From Thermogladius calderae 1633 (lineage in GTDB: Archaea; Thermoproteota; Thermoprotei_A; Sulfolobales; Desulfurococcaceae), in contig NC_017954.1 of NCBI RefSeq assembly GCF_000264495.1, positions 372,001-436,000 on the forward strand: 64,000 nt of DNA. Reading direction: 5' to 3'. Shown in pieces: positions 50,292 to 60,815 of the stretch. The position numbers and the translations under genes were made by a program. The first letter of the stretch is position 1, and each line of letters begins with the position of its first letter. The notes beneath the pieces are model-generated. The model was not told the DNA's origin. It did not search any database and saw only the letters and a program-made list of their open reading frames with translations.

Positions 50292-50331
50292 GGGGGCAGG
50301 GCGGCGTGGCGCACGAGGTAGCATGCCTCCC
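50292..50331 (+). other. 16S processing stem, 5' arm
   Basis: GGGGCAGGGCGGC, GTGGC, CAC and GTAGCATGCCTCCC pair in order with the 3' arm at 51858-51897. Bulge GAG (50315-50317) opposite AAAA (51875-51878) around CAC/GTG makes a near-canonical bulge-helix-bulge for splicing endonuclease. Confidence 0.75.
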
Positions 50332-50343
50332 GCCTTGCGGCTA

Positions 50344-51843
<1,500 letters not shown>

Positions 51844-51857
51844 GCAACCCCGCCGCC

Positions 51858-51897
51858 GGGGGGCATGCTACGTGAAAAGCCACTGCCGCCCTGCCCC
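51858..51897 (+). other. 16S processing stem, 3' arm
   Basis: GGGGGGCATGCTAC, GTG, GCCAC and GCCGCCCTGCCCC pair with the 5' arm before 16S. Followed by a spacer hairpin CACAGGGC/GCCCTGTG (51915-51936 region). The 16S-23S spacer carries no tRNA. Confidence 0.75.
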
Positions 51898-51977
51898 TCT
51901 CTCCGATGCAGCACAGGGCCTCAGAGCCCTGTGTAAAGGGCGTTATTCCTCCTCCGATAACGGGAGGGGGAGATGAA

Positions 51978-52035
51978 CGCCGCAGGTAGGTCTATCAGGG
52001 GTGCTAGTCGAGCTCCGCGTGGGCGTTGCTCTCGC
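51978..52035 (+). other. 23S processing stem, 5' arm
   Basis: CGCCGCAGGTAGGTCTATCAGG pairs perfectly with the 3' arm; further in, CCGCGTGGGC and GCTCTCGC pair with GCCCACGCGG and GCGAGAGC. Interior bulges between the helices mark the bulge-helix-bulge site used to excise pre-23S. Confidence 0.75.
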
Positions 52036-52570
52036 ATCCCAGGCTACGGCGAGGAAGCCGCCTGGTGGATGGCTCGGCTCGGGCGCCGAGGAAGGCCGTG
52101 GCAAGCTGCGATAAGCCCGGGGTAGGCGCAGGCAGCCGTCGAACCCGGGATCGCCTAATGGGACCTCCTGCCACGGGCTTTAAGCCCGTGGCGCCCGGGA
52201 AACCGTCGAGGGAGTACCGGGCGGGAACCCCCCGAACGGAAACATCTTAGTAGGGGGAGGAAGAGAAATCAAACTGAGATCCCCTGAGTAGGGGCGACCG
52301 AAAGGGGGAGAGCCCAAACCAAACCCCCACGGGACGACCGTGGGGGGATGTGGGGTTACCGGCTCCACGGCTAGGGGTTCGACCCCGAGCGGGCCTACCC
52401 ACGGTAGCCGAAGTGGCCTGGAATGGCCCGCCGTAGAGGGTGACAGCCCCGTAGGCGAAACCGTGGGGGCTCGCGCCGTGGAGCAGAGTACCACGGCTTG
52501 GTTGTGCCGTGGGAAGTAGGGGGTCACCGACCTCCAAGGCTAAACACGTCCCGAGACCGATAGCGAACTT

Positions 52571-52602
<32 letters not shown>

Positions 52603-53284
52603 CAAGGGGGGTGAAAAGAGCCTGAAACCAGGCGGCTACATACGGCGCTGCCCTAAAGAGGTGACGCCCCCGAAGGAAACCGGGGCGACCCGGGAGTACG
52701 AGGGGGGTTGATCAGGGTGGCGCCGTCCGTCTTGAAACACGGGCCGGGGAGTCCACGGCAGTGGCGAGCTTAAGGGGTTAAACCCCGTAGGCGTAGGGAA
52801 ACCGACATGCCCGCAACCACGGTTAAGCCGTGGCGAGGGGCGGGGTCCCAAAGGGCCCGGAGTCACTGCCGTGGGACCAGAAACCGGGCGATCTAGGCGG
52901 GGGCAGGGTGAAGCCGGGGGAAACCCCGGTGGAGGCCCGAAAGGGTTCTGACGTGCAATTCGTTCCCATGACCCCCGTCTAGGGGCAAAAGACCAATCAA
53001 GCCCGGTGATAGCTGGTTCCCGCCGAAGTGGGTCTCAGCCCAGCCCCGCCTGAGGTGGGCCACGGGGTAGAGCTACGGATTGGGGGTGCAGGAGCCGAAA
53101 GGCTCCGGCCTCCAGTCCAACTCCGAACCCGTGGTCACCGTAGAAGGCGGGAGTGGGGTTCCCCGCCGTAAGGGTGGGGGCCGAGAGGGGAACAACCCAG
53201 ACCGGGGTTAAGGCCCCTAAGTGCCGGCTAAGTGCCAATCTTAAAGGGCGTCCCACGGCTCAGACAGCGGGGAGGTGGGCCTAA

Positions 53285-53328
<44 letters not shown>

Positions 53329-54151
53329 CCGTGGGGCCCCGAAGATTGGTCGGGGCTTAAGCCGGCCGCCGAGACCCCGGGGCACGGCCCCTATGGGGCC
53401 GTGATCTGGTAGGCGGGCGTCGGGTCGGGGCAGAAGCCGGGCCGTGAGGTCCGGTGGACCCGATCCGAGTGCAGATCCCGGCGGCAGTAACAGCGAAGAG
53501 GGGTGGGAATCCCCTCCGCCGGAAAGGACCAGGGTTCCTCGGCAACGGTCGTCGGCCGAGGGTTAGCCGGTCCTAACCCGGGCCGTAACTCGGACCCGGG
53601 GAAAGGGAAACGGGTTAACACTCCCGTGCCGCGGGGGTAGGCGCGGCAACGCAAGCCCAGCCTCCGACGCCTCCGGATAGGCGGACTGGGGGCGGTCGAA
53701 TGACCGCGACCCAGCTAACCGGTGAAGGCCCCGGAGTACCGTAATGGTGAGAAGGGGCTGAAGCCGGGAATGGGGCCCCGTTAGGGGCCTTCCGCCGACT
53801 CCGGGGGCCCTTGAAAAGGGGGCTGGGAACGATCCCCCGCGCCCGTACCGAGAACCGACACAGGTGCTCCTGGGTGAGTAGCCCCAGGCGTGTGGGGGTT
53901 AACCCGGGCCAGGGAACTCGGCAAATTGGCCCCGTAACTTCGGGAGAAGGGGTGCCTGCGGTTCTGGGGCGCACCCCTGGAACCGCAGGTCGCAGTGCCT
54001 AGGGGGGCCTGACTGTTTAATAAAAACATAGGTCCCCGCTAGCCCGAAAGGGTTTGTACGGGGGCTGAATCCTGGCCACTGGCGGTCCGTGAAACCGGGG
54101 TACAACCCGGCGAAGCGCCGCTGAAGGCCGGGAGTAACTCTGACTCTCTTA

Positions 54152-54734
54152 ACGGGAGAGCCCCATCGCTTGGCAGGTCGTAGGCTTATCAGTCCCTGGC
54201 TACAAATTGGCGGTCGGGGGCGTATAATTGAGTGGTAATGAGCTGATAAACGGCTATGTGATCGGGCTAATAGATGCCGAGGCCTCGTTTTCGGTTAGTG
54301 TAAAACTACAGAAGGACCTAGTGTATGGTATAAGACTAGACCCAGCATTCAGTATCACGCAGCTCGAGGAACAGACGCTGAAAATTGTGAAAAACGTAAT
54401 CGGCGCAGGGAGGATAATTAAGAAACCCGGGCAAGAGCACCTGTACGTGCTAATAATAGACAATATGAAGGAGCTAAACGAACAATTGATACCCTTCATA
54501 AACAAGCACGTTGGGCTACTACACTCAAAAAGAAGGCAATACGAAATATTTAGAGAAATTGTGAGTGCCCTGTACAGAGGTGAGCACAAAGACCCACTAA
54601 AGCTCAGGGAGCTCATTCTAAAAGTGTATGAATTGTCAAACCTGAGCAGAAAATCGCGCAGGAAAAGGGCCCTCAGAGAGGTACTTGAAATAATCGAATC
54701 TCGTATTGCCAAGCGGTGGGGCCTCCCGGGAGAA
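54152..54734 (+). other. Archaeal 23S rRNA intron (583 nt)
   Basis: A canonical bulge-helix-bulge is formed at the junctions: 3-nt bulges TAA (54150-54152) and AAA (54733-54735) separated by a 4-bp helix CTCT/GGAG, with the intron stem CGGGAG/CTCCCG inside. Cutting after the second base of each bulge joins CTCTCTTA to AGGTAGCC, restoring the universal CTCTCTTAAGGTAGC. This is a known archaeal insertion position, about E. coli 1925-1927. The intron carries a homing endonuclease gene. Confidence 0.92.
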
Positions 54735-54740
54735 AGGTAG
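54228..54740 (+). CDS. LAGLIDADG homing endonuclease, I-CreI-like
   Basis: 170 residues, one LAGLIDADG motif (YVIGLIDAEASF, residues 10-21), so it should act as a homodimer like I-CreI rather than as a two-motif monomer like I-DmoI. The order of active-site elements follows I-CreI: acid Glu18, FSITQLEEQ with Gln45, then LHSKRRQ with Lys101, at spacings close to D20/Q47/K98 of I-CreI. TTG start. The linear reading frame ends at a TAG that lies six bases inside exon 2 (GAA-AGG-TAG); on a circularised intron it would instead read on for 28 codons from the intron 5' end. AT-richer than the surrounding rRNA, as expected for a mobile insert. Confidence 0.9.
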   Translation: MSGNELINGYVIGLIDAEASFSVSVKLQKDLVYGIRLDPAFSITQLEEQTLKIVKNVIGAGRIIKKPGQEHLYVLIIDNMKELNEQLIPFINKHVGLLHSKRRQYEIFREIVSALYRGEHKDPLKLRELILKVYELSNLSRKSRRKRALREVLEIIESRIAKRWGLPGER

Positions 54741-55250
54741 CCAAATGCCTTGCCGGGTAAGTTCCGGCGCGCATGAATGGATCAACGAGGTCCCCACTGT
54801 CCTGGCCCGGGGCCCCGTGAAGACACGGAGCCGGTGCACAGGCCGGCAACCCCCCGCAGGGCGATAAGTCCCTGTGGAGCTTTACCGCAGCCTGGCGCTG
54901 ACCTCTGGGCTGTGGTGCGTAGCGTAGGTGGGAGCTTGTGAAGCCACACCTCCGGGTGTGGCGGAGGCGCCAATGAAACACCACCCACTACAGCCTGGGG
55001 GCCTCACCCCGGGGGAGACCCTGGGGGACAACGCCAGGTGGGCGGTTCGGCTGGGGCGGCACGCCCGCGAAAAGATAACACGGGCGCCCAAAGGTCGGCT
55101 CAGGCGGGTCAGAGCTCCGCCGTAGAGTGCAAGGGCAAAAGCCGGCCTGACCGGACCCTTGAACACAAGGGGTCCGGCCGGGAAACCGTGGCCTAGCGAA
55201 CGCTCGTGTCCCCCTCGGTGGGGGCCGGGCATGACAGAAAAGTTACCCCA

Positions 55251-55302
<52 letters not shown>

Positions 55303-55361
55303 ACATCGATGTCGGCTCTTCCCATCCTGGGGGTGCAGCAGCCCCCAAGGGTGGGGCTGCC

Positions 55362-55414
<53 letters not shown>

Positions 55415-55734
55415 ACTCTACCCGCGGGGGGCGCGGGCCGCCTGAGGGGAAGGTGCCCTCAGTACGAGAGGAACGGGGCGCCGCGGCCTCTAGTCTACCG
55501 GTTGTCCTGGCGGGCAACGCCGGGCAGCCACGCCGTGTGGGGTAACCGCTGAAAGCATCTAAGCGGGAACCCCTCCCCGAGACGAGGCGGCCGTCCGTCA
55601 CGGGGCCACCCGTGGCGGGTAGGGCTCCCGTAGAAGACGGGGTTGATGGGGCGGGGGTGTGAGCCCCAAGGGTTCCCCCGAGGGGTTCAGCCCGCCGCTC
55701 CCAAAAGCCCGACGCCGTAGCTACTCACCCGGGA

Positions 55735-55792
55735 GCGAGAGCGTTAGCCCACGCGGGCTCGGGCACGTCTCCTGATAGACCTACCTGCGGCG
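55735..55792 (+). other. 23S processing stem, 3' arm
   Basis: GCGAGAGC, GCCCACGCGG and CCTGATAGACCTACCTGCGG are complementary to the arm before 23S, closing a long interrupted stem around the entire 23S gene and its intron. Confidence 0.75.
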
Positions 55793-55967
55793 TAGACCCC
55801 CCTCACTCCACTTTCTGGGCATGTTCTCGTGTCCTCGAGTGTAGGAGTGGTATTGGTGAGTTTACCGTAGGTTAGGAGAAGGCCTCAGCTAGGGTAACGC
55901 TCTTCACCGGTCCGTAAACCGTCGTCTCATCACACCGTATTTAACTCTGTTTCCCAGGTTTAAAACA
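55793..55967 (+). other. Downstream rRNA region and ubiA promoter
   Basis: No gene seen; no 5S rRNA. CTCAC-T-CCACT (from 55803) pairs with AGTGG-TATTG-GTGAG ending near 55860, a stem-loop that may end the rRNA transcript. CGTATTTAAC around 55938 is a plausible TATA box for the prenyltransferase gene, whose GTG start would then be nearly leaderless. Confidence 0.4.
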
Positions 55968-56843
55968 GTGGTGCGGTGCTTGGGGCTACGCGACTACGTA
56001 GCGATGACAAGGCCTGTTAACAGCCTCATGAGCGGCTTGGGTGCCCTCATGGCTCTCCTGGTCTACAGGGGGTATACTCCACCAGGCATCCTGGTGGCTG
56101 TCGTCGCTACAGCGACGGGCTACCTCTCTACAGCGGCCTCAATGCTCGTGAACGACTACGTTGACGCGGCGGTTGACGCGGTGAACAAGCCGTGGAAACC
56201 TATACCGTCAGGCCGGGTCAGCCGGGAGACTACTAGGAGCCTCGGGCTAGCCCTGGCAGTGTCCTCTATAGTCCTGAACGCGCTGCTCGCACTCGCCGAG
56301 CCGGGCTTGGGCTGGCTGCCCGCACTGGTGGTAGCAGTCTACACTCTCGTGGGGCTGGCCTACAGCTACCTCAGGGCTCACTGGTGGAGCCACTTACTCG
56401 TCTCGCTCTCAACCACGGGGCCCGTCGTCTACGGGTACGTGCTCGCGGGACCGCCACAGGGGAAGCTGGCCTTCACAGCCGCCTTCACAGTACTCGTCTT
56501 CCTCGTCACTACGGGTAGAGAGGTCGTCAAGGCGCTCCAGGACGTGGAGGGTGACAAGAAAGCCGGCTACAAGACGATACCAATAGTCTTCGGCGCGGAG
56601 GCGTCGAGGAGGCTGGTCCTAGTGATCGGGGCCTCCGCACCCTTTTTGGCCCTCGTAGCGTACGCGTTCAACGGTAGCACCGCCTTCCTAGTCCTCATAC
56701 TGTTGGCGGCGGCCGCCTACCTACACCAGGCGGTGAAGGCCTACTCTAGGCCCACGGACAAAAAGGTGCTGGAGGACGCGAGAGTGAAAATGCTGGCTTC
56801 GATGGTGTTGGGGCTTGTCGCCTTCTGGGCCTCAGGGCTTTAG
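55968..56843 (+). CDS. UbiA prenyltransferase, probable DGGGP synthase
   Basis: 291-residue, nine-span UbiA-family enzyme. First aspartate motif NDYVDAAVDAVNKPWKPIPSG, second DVEGDKKAGYKTIP, as in archaeal digeranylgeranylglyceryl phosphate synthase, which adds the second geranylgeranyl chain in ether-lipid synthesis. MTRPVNSLMSGLGALMA is the typical start. GTG at 55968. Its end overlaps convergently by 12 bases with the isomerase gene. Other UbiA roles (quinone) cannot be fully excluded. Confidence 0.82.
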   Translation: MVRCLGLRDYVAMTRPVNSLMSGLGALMALLVYRGYTPPGILVAVVATATGYLSTAASMLVNDYVDAAVDAVNKPWKPIPSGRVSRETTRSLGLALAVSSIVLNALLALAEPGLGWLPALVVAVYTLVGLAYSYLRAHWWSHLLVSLSTTGPVVYGYVLAGPPQGKLAFTAAFTVLVFLVTTGREVVKALQDVEGDKKAGYKTIPIVFGAEASRRLVLVIGASAPFLALVAYAFNGSTAFLVLILLAAAAYLHQAVKAYSRPTDKKVLEDARVKMLASMVLGLVAFWASGL

Positions 56844-57830
56844 CGTGCCGACCCCGAAGATCCTCCCAGCCGCGCTCTTGTACCTCGCAATACTCTCCGT
56901 CGCAGCGGGGTCCAGCCCCCGCTTCAGCGCCAGCTCCACGCTCGCCAGCCCGAACAACATGGCGGCGTAGAGGACCTTCCCCACCTTGTTCACCCCCCTC
57001 AACGCGAGTACCCTGACTCTCCTCCCCCTCCGCTCGTGCTCCCCCACCATGAACTCGACGAGGCCCCTCCCCGCCTGGTCGTCGGGGTCGTAGAACGCGA
57101 CAACCCGGTATTCGTCGAACAGGGGCTTCTCGTAGCCGACTATGTCGTTGTGCATCCACTCGGGTGCCACGTCTACCTTGACCACTATCTTCGAGTTCTC
57201 GTTGAACTCCGACTTAGCCCTCACAGCCAGGGGCTCCAGGGGGCTGTGAGTCGCGACAACGAGGAGCTCTCTGCTGTAGGCGAACTCCGCTAGCGATGAG
57301 GCCTCGCTGGCTATCTCCCCCGCCTCTCTCTCCAGCTGCCTCTTAGCGTCCTCGACCTCGGCTCTCGACGCGACGGTGAGGCCGCTGGAGTCCAGTACGC
57401 CTAGCACGCCGGTCAGCATGTGGGGGAAGCTCACCCTGGGTAACAGGCCTACAGGGGTCTTGAACACGGGGAGCCCCTTCTCCGTGGCCAGCTTCTCGAG
57501 TAACCCCCCGCTTGTTATCGCCACCACCTTGGCCCCCTTCTCGAGGGCCCTGGCCGTGGCCAGTAGGGTCTCGTGTGTGTTGCCACTGTAGCTCACGCTG
57601 ACGAAGAGCGTCCTAGCAGACACGTAAGATGGGACTATGTGGGACTTCACAACCTCCACGGGGACGCTGAGCCTTTCCAGCGCTAGTAGCTTGACGACGT
57701 CCCCTACAATACCGCTACCGCCCATCCCCGACACCACGATGTTCTCGAACGGCCCCTCGACAGAGACGCTACCCCACTTGGAGAGCGCGTCCTCCACTAG
57801 TCTAGGCCAGTTGAGGTAGTCCCCCCGCAT
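56832..57830 (-). CDS. Bifunctional phosphoglucose/phosphomannose isomerase
   Basis: 332-residue two-SIS-domain isomerase of the crenarchaeal PGI/PMI family. SIS domain 1: VVSGMGGSGIVGDVVK and SVSYSGNTHETLLATARAL; domain 2: SEFNENSK with the catalytic Glu and PEWMHNDIVGYE with His, and C-terminal DPAATESIARYK. Interconverts glucose-6-P, fructose-6-P and mannose-6-P, supplying both glycolysis and glycan synthesis. ATG at 57830, TATA-like upstream TCCATATAAAG (57848-57858 on minus). Confidence 0.93.
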   Translation of the reverse strand: MRGDYLNWPRLVEDALSKWGSVSVEGPFENIVVSGMGGSGIVGDVVKLLALERLSVPVEVVKSHIVPSYVSARTLFVSVSYSGNTHETLLATARALEKGAKVVAITSGGLLEKLATEKGLPVFKTPVGLLPRVSFPHMLTGVLGVLDSSGLTVASRAEVEDAKRQLEREAGEIASEASSLAEFAYSRELLVVATHSPLEPLAVRAKSEFNENSKIVVKVDVAPEWMHNDIVGYEKPLFDEYRVVAFYDPDDQAGRGLVEFMVGEHERRGRRVRVLALRGVNKVGKVLYAAMLFGLASVELALKRGLDPAATESIARYKSAAGRIFGVGTLKP

Positions 57831-57894
57831 GCCGCCACCCAGACCACTTTATATGGAGCAAAGAGTATTTTAGTGTAGGCGTGAGGAAGCCCTC

Positions 57895-58527
57895 TTGCGC
57901 GTAGTCGAGGTGCTGGCCCGGGGCAGGCACGTAGTCTACACCAGCGACATCAACGTAGTGCTCAAGCTCGTCGCGAGGTTTGTTGAGGAGACCACCGGCG
58001 GCCGGATCAACGTCGTGGCGGAGGGGGGCGTCACAGAGGCCCTGGCGGCAGTCTTGACCAAGGGGTTGGAGAGGGTGGTGCTAAGCGAGAAGCCTGAGGA
58101 GGGCCTGCCGGGCCCTGAGACTAGACTGGTCTGCGTAGACAAGCCGTGTTTCGACGTCCCAGCCGAGAACGTGGTCGTCTTCCTGACGCAGAGGGTCAAG
58201 GCGCCCAGGTTCTACACGAGGCACTACCTGAGGAGGCTGGACTGGGGCGTGTACGTCTTCGAGACACCCTCGACAGGCGAGAGGGTAGTCCTCACAACTA
58301 GCGGCGGCCGTCTAGTAGAGGGGACCGGCCTAGCCCCCCTCGAAGAGAGGGCTCTGGAGCTCGTCAAGAAGGCGATGCTCGACTACGGTGAGCTGAAGGT
58401 GAGCGACGTGCTGTTCCTTATAGAGAGGGAGATGGGCGTGTCCAAGAACGCGGCCAGGGAGATACTCTCTAAACTGGTGTCTAGAAGGTACCTCAGGGTC
58501 AGGAGGGGGGTAGTAGAGCTAGCGTAG
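57895..58527 (+). CDS. Hypothetical protein with C-terminal winged helix
   Basis: 210 residues. N-terminal part alpha/beta: RVVEVLARGRHVVYTSDINV, VLKLVARFVEETT, RINVVAEGGVTEAL; a short Cys-containing loop CVDKPCFD; C-terminal 70 residues are a winged helix (KAMLDYGELKVSDVLFLIER, KNAAREILSKLVSRRYLRVRRG). TTG start at 57895 with GAGGAAG upstream. It may be a transcription regulator with a sensor domain, a guess from architecture. Confidence 0.65.
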   Translation: MRVVEVLARGRHVVYTSDINVVLKLVARFVEETTGGRINVVAEGGVTEALAAVLTKGLERVVLSEKPEEGLPGPETRLVCVDKPCFDVPAENVVVFLTQRVKAPRFYTRHYLRRLDWGVYVFETPSTGERVVLTTSGGRLVEGTGLAPLEERALELVKKAMLDYGELKVSDVLFLIEREMGVSKNAAREILSKLVSRRYLRVRRGVVELA

Positions 58528-58533
58528 AGCCCG

Positions 58534-58809
58534 TCAAGAGCCGAGCCTCCGCATCCCCCTCACGTACACACCTGTCAGCGGGAGGCAGTCCCTCAGCCCC
58601 GCGAGGACGGAGTTGACCTCCTCCTCGGGCCCTATGATGTCTATGTAGAGCTGATCCCCCCTGCTCACTACCAGCACCACGAGTTCTCCCCTGCGGTAGA
58701 GGCCGACAGGTCCATCCCAGACCGGCTCGCCCAGCAACTCCGAGAGCCTTCTCGTGATACGCGAGGGGCCCTCTGCCCCCAGCTTAACGTCGAGGGAGAC
58801 GTGGTACAT
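58534..58809 (-). CDS. Hypothetical protein, 91 residues
   Basis: Small soluble protein: strand YHVSLDVKLGAEGPSRI, helix TRRLSELLG, strands VGLYRRGELVVLVVSRG, DQLYIDIIGPEEEV, helix NSVLAGLRDCLP. Reads as a ferredoxin-like (beta-alpha-beta) fold such as in Pcc1- or ACT-like proteins, but I cannot name it. ATG at 58809; ends close to the previous convergent gene. Confidence 0.55.
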   Translation of the reverse strand: MYHVSLDVKLGAEGPSRITRRLSELLGEPVWDGPVGLYRRGELVVLVVSRGDQLYIDIIGPEEEVNSVLAGLRDCLPLTGVYVRGMRRLGS

Positions 58810-59025
58810 AGGCCACCATCGCGCGAGGGCTTGGAGTCGGAGGTGTCCAGGTAACCCCGGGCTACTGTAACCAGGTGTCGGTGGTAATATGTCTTTGCAG
58901 AGGCCGCTTTAAGAAGGCCACTCCTTACGAAGCAGCCGTGGATCGGTGTATTGCTGTTAGGCGTACCCCGAGGCCCTTTCGCGTGCGTGTCGAGGCGTTG
59001 GTCGTGGACGACGAGCGCGAGCAAA

Positions 59026-59034
59026 AGTTTATAG
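59026..59034 (+). promoter_or_regulatory. TATA box for exported protein gene
   Basis: AGTTTATAG about 37-45 bases before the GTG start at 59071, with ATAGGGGG (59057-59064) as ribosome-binding site. The 216 bases before it (58810-59025) show no gene I can support. Confidence 0.5.
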
Positions 59035-59070
59035 ATACAAAACTTGTTTAACTGCTATAGGGGGCTCCTA

Positions 59071-60720
59071 GTGCGCGCTTGGCCACGCTGGCTCAGCCGG
59101 CATTACGTGGCTCTATTGATAGCTGTCGGGGTACTCTCGGCCTCCATACCTCTCGGGACATACCTAGTGGTCGAGCCTGGGGTCTACCTGGAGTTCAGGT
59201 TCCACGAGCCCTCGCACGACAGGAATATCGATGTGACAGACCAGCTGTCTTTGAGCAGGGACGTATACCTGTGTGTGAGGGCGGAGGCTGTCGCCCCTGT
59301 CCCAAGCGACACTCTTCTACTGGGCTTCAAGTGCTACAAGGGTATACCCCTCCTCCTAGTCCCGTACAAGAGCATCGAGCCGGCGTTGAGGGCCTGGGCC
59401 TCGGTGCTCAGGTCGAGAGGAGTACCAGGCGACGGGCAGGCAAACCACTTCTTCGGCCTAATAGTACACGCTGTCTTACTGGACTCCTCAAACAACAGCG
59501 TGTTGTACGAGACGACATACTCGCTCCCGGTTAAACTCGGCGACCTCTTGTCACCGCGAGCGCTGAAGTACACTGTCTCGGTGTCCAAGGCCGGGGGACT
59601 CTACCAGGCGGTCTACAGAGTAGAGAACGTCCTGTTAAGGCCTGTGAAAAACGTTGAAGTTCTCCAGGTCGAAAACGTCGAGGCGAGCACTACTCTACTG
59701 ACTTCGGGTAGTGTAGACCTGAAGTGCGCCCCCGCGTACCCCCCATTCTACTACTGCGAGAGGACGTACACTAACAAGCCAGAGTACGTGACAGCGTACC
59801 TGCCTCCCAGCTACTTCAGGGCAGAGAACGGAATACTCTACGTTAAAACGCCCGTGTTGATCGCGAACAACCTCTTCTCCTACTCAGGGGTGGTCATGGT
59901 CAGCATGAATATAGGGCCCCGGCGAGAAGAGGCTAAGCTCACCGTCGGCACTGGAGACATCTTGCCGAACATAACGCGTGCTAGCCTGCCGGACATAAGC
60001 CTGCAGCTAGCCGGGAGAACGTGGGGAGGAAGCACCTACTACTACGGCGTCGGTTACCCGGTTGCGCCCAATTCTAGTGCGTGGTTGTACATATGGGCCA
60101 GGCCAATACAGCGGTTCGTCGAGGCCTACCTATGCAGTTCGAGTGAATGTACCCGCCTGCAGGGCCGGGACAGAGTAGAGGCGTTCATAACAGACGTCCT
60201 GGTGAACGGCACCACCATACAGGGGGGTGTAGAGCAGGGGTTGCCGCACCCCTACATCATGGACAAGTTCTTTAACGCAACCACTAGAACCCTGCTTGTA
60301 ATACCGGACACCGCCCTGAGCGACGGGGCGCTGAGCCCGGGCGAGTCCGTCTCTCTAGGGAACGTATTCCAATACTACGACACCTGCGGGAGCGGGTCCG
60401 GAGTAGGGGTATCCGGCTCGGTCATAGCGATGGGTGTTTGCGCCGCCCTCGGCCTCGAGACTAGCGGCGCGGCGTGCGCGGTGGCCGCGACTCTCGCCTC
60501 AGCAATACAGATATCGCTGGGCACTGAGCGGCCCGGCTTCTACGTTACGGGCGGTATGTATAATGTTGGCAGTTTGCAGGGCATCGGCTACAACGTCGAC
60601 AAGTACGTGTACGTAGCAGTCAGCAAATACAATTACACGCAACCGCCCCCATGGTGGTGTCCATGGTGCGGCAGCTGCGTCTACAATGTTCCAGCTGGCA
60701 TATACTTCGAATTCGCCTAA
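59071..60720 (+). CDS. Large exported protein with hydrophobic Cys-bearing C-terminus
   Basis: 549 residues from GTG at 59071. One N-terminal membrane helix (YVALLIAVGVLSASIPLGTYLV), then a long outer beta-rich region with Tyr-rich and sequon-rich stretches (GGSTYYYGVGYPVAPNSSAW). Near the C-terminus a Gly/Ala-rich hydrophobic stretch (SGSVIAMGVCAALGLETSGA and ACAVAATLASAIQI) and a terminal Cys cluster PWWCPWCGSCVYNV. Ten or more cysteines, likely disulfides. Probably an anchored surface protein; function unknown, no catalytic motif visible. Confidence 0.7.
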   Translation: MRAWPRWLSRHYVALLIAVGVLSASIPLGTYLVVEPGVYLEFRFHEPSHDRNIDVTDQLSLSRDVYLCVRAEAVAPVPSDTLLLGFKCYKGIPLLLVPYKSIEPALRAWASVLRSRGVPGDGQANHFFGLIVHAVLLDSSNNSVLYETTYSLPVKLGDLLSPRALKYTVSVSKAGGLYQAVYRVENVLLRPVKNVEVLQVENVEASTTLLTSGSVDLKCAPAYPPFYYCERTYTNKPEYVTAYLPPSYFRAENGILYVKTPVLIANNLFSYSGVVMVSMNIGPRREEAKLTVGTGDILPNITRASLPDISLQLAGRTWGGSTYYYGVGYPVAPNSSAWLYIWARPIQRFVEAYLCSSSECTRLQGRDRVEAFITDVLVNGTTIQGGVEQGLPHPYIMDKFFNATTRTLLVIPDTALSDGALSPGESVSLGNVFQYYDTCGSGSGVGVSGSVIAMGVCAALGLETSGAACAVAATLASAIQISLGTERPGFYVTGGMYNVGSLQGIGYNVDKYVYVAVSKYNYTQPPPWWCPWCGSCVYNVPAGIYFEFA

Positions 60721-60815
60721 CCCAAACATAGCGCCTAGACAGAGTTCAACGGTGCAACCTCCCCCTAAACTTGCGTTTTTCCCGTCGTGCCCACACCGGC
60801 TTGGCGAGCGTTTAT

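Noticed and set aside
51898-51977. Possible spacer tRNA-Ala between 16S and 23S
   Set aside because: Only a CACAGGGC hairpin and a GTTAT/ATAAC stem are present; no cloverleaf or T-arm TTCAAAT.
55793-55967. 5S rRNA after 23S
   Set aside because: No 5S-like sequence or structure; in related archaea 5S is unlinked.
58810-59025. Possible small gene between 58809 and the exported-protein promoter
   Set aside because: Short frames here lack ribosome-binding sites and start codons in a sensible context; I see only the promoter at its right end.
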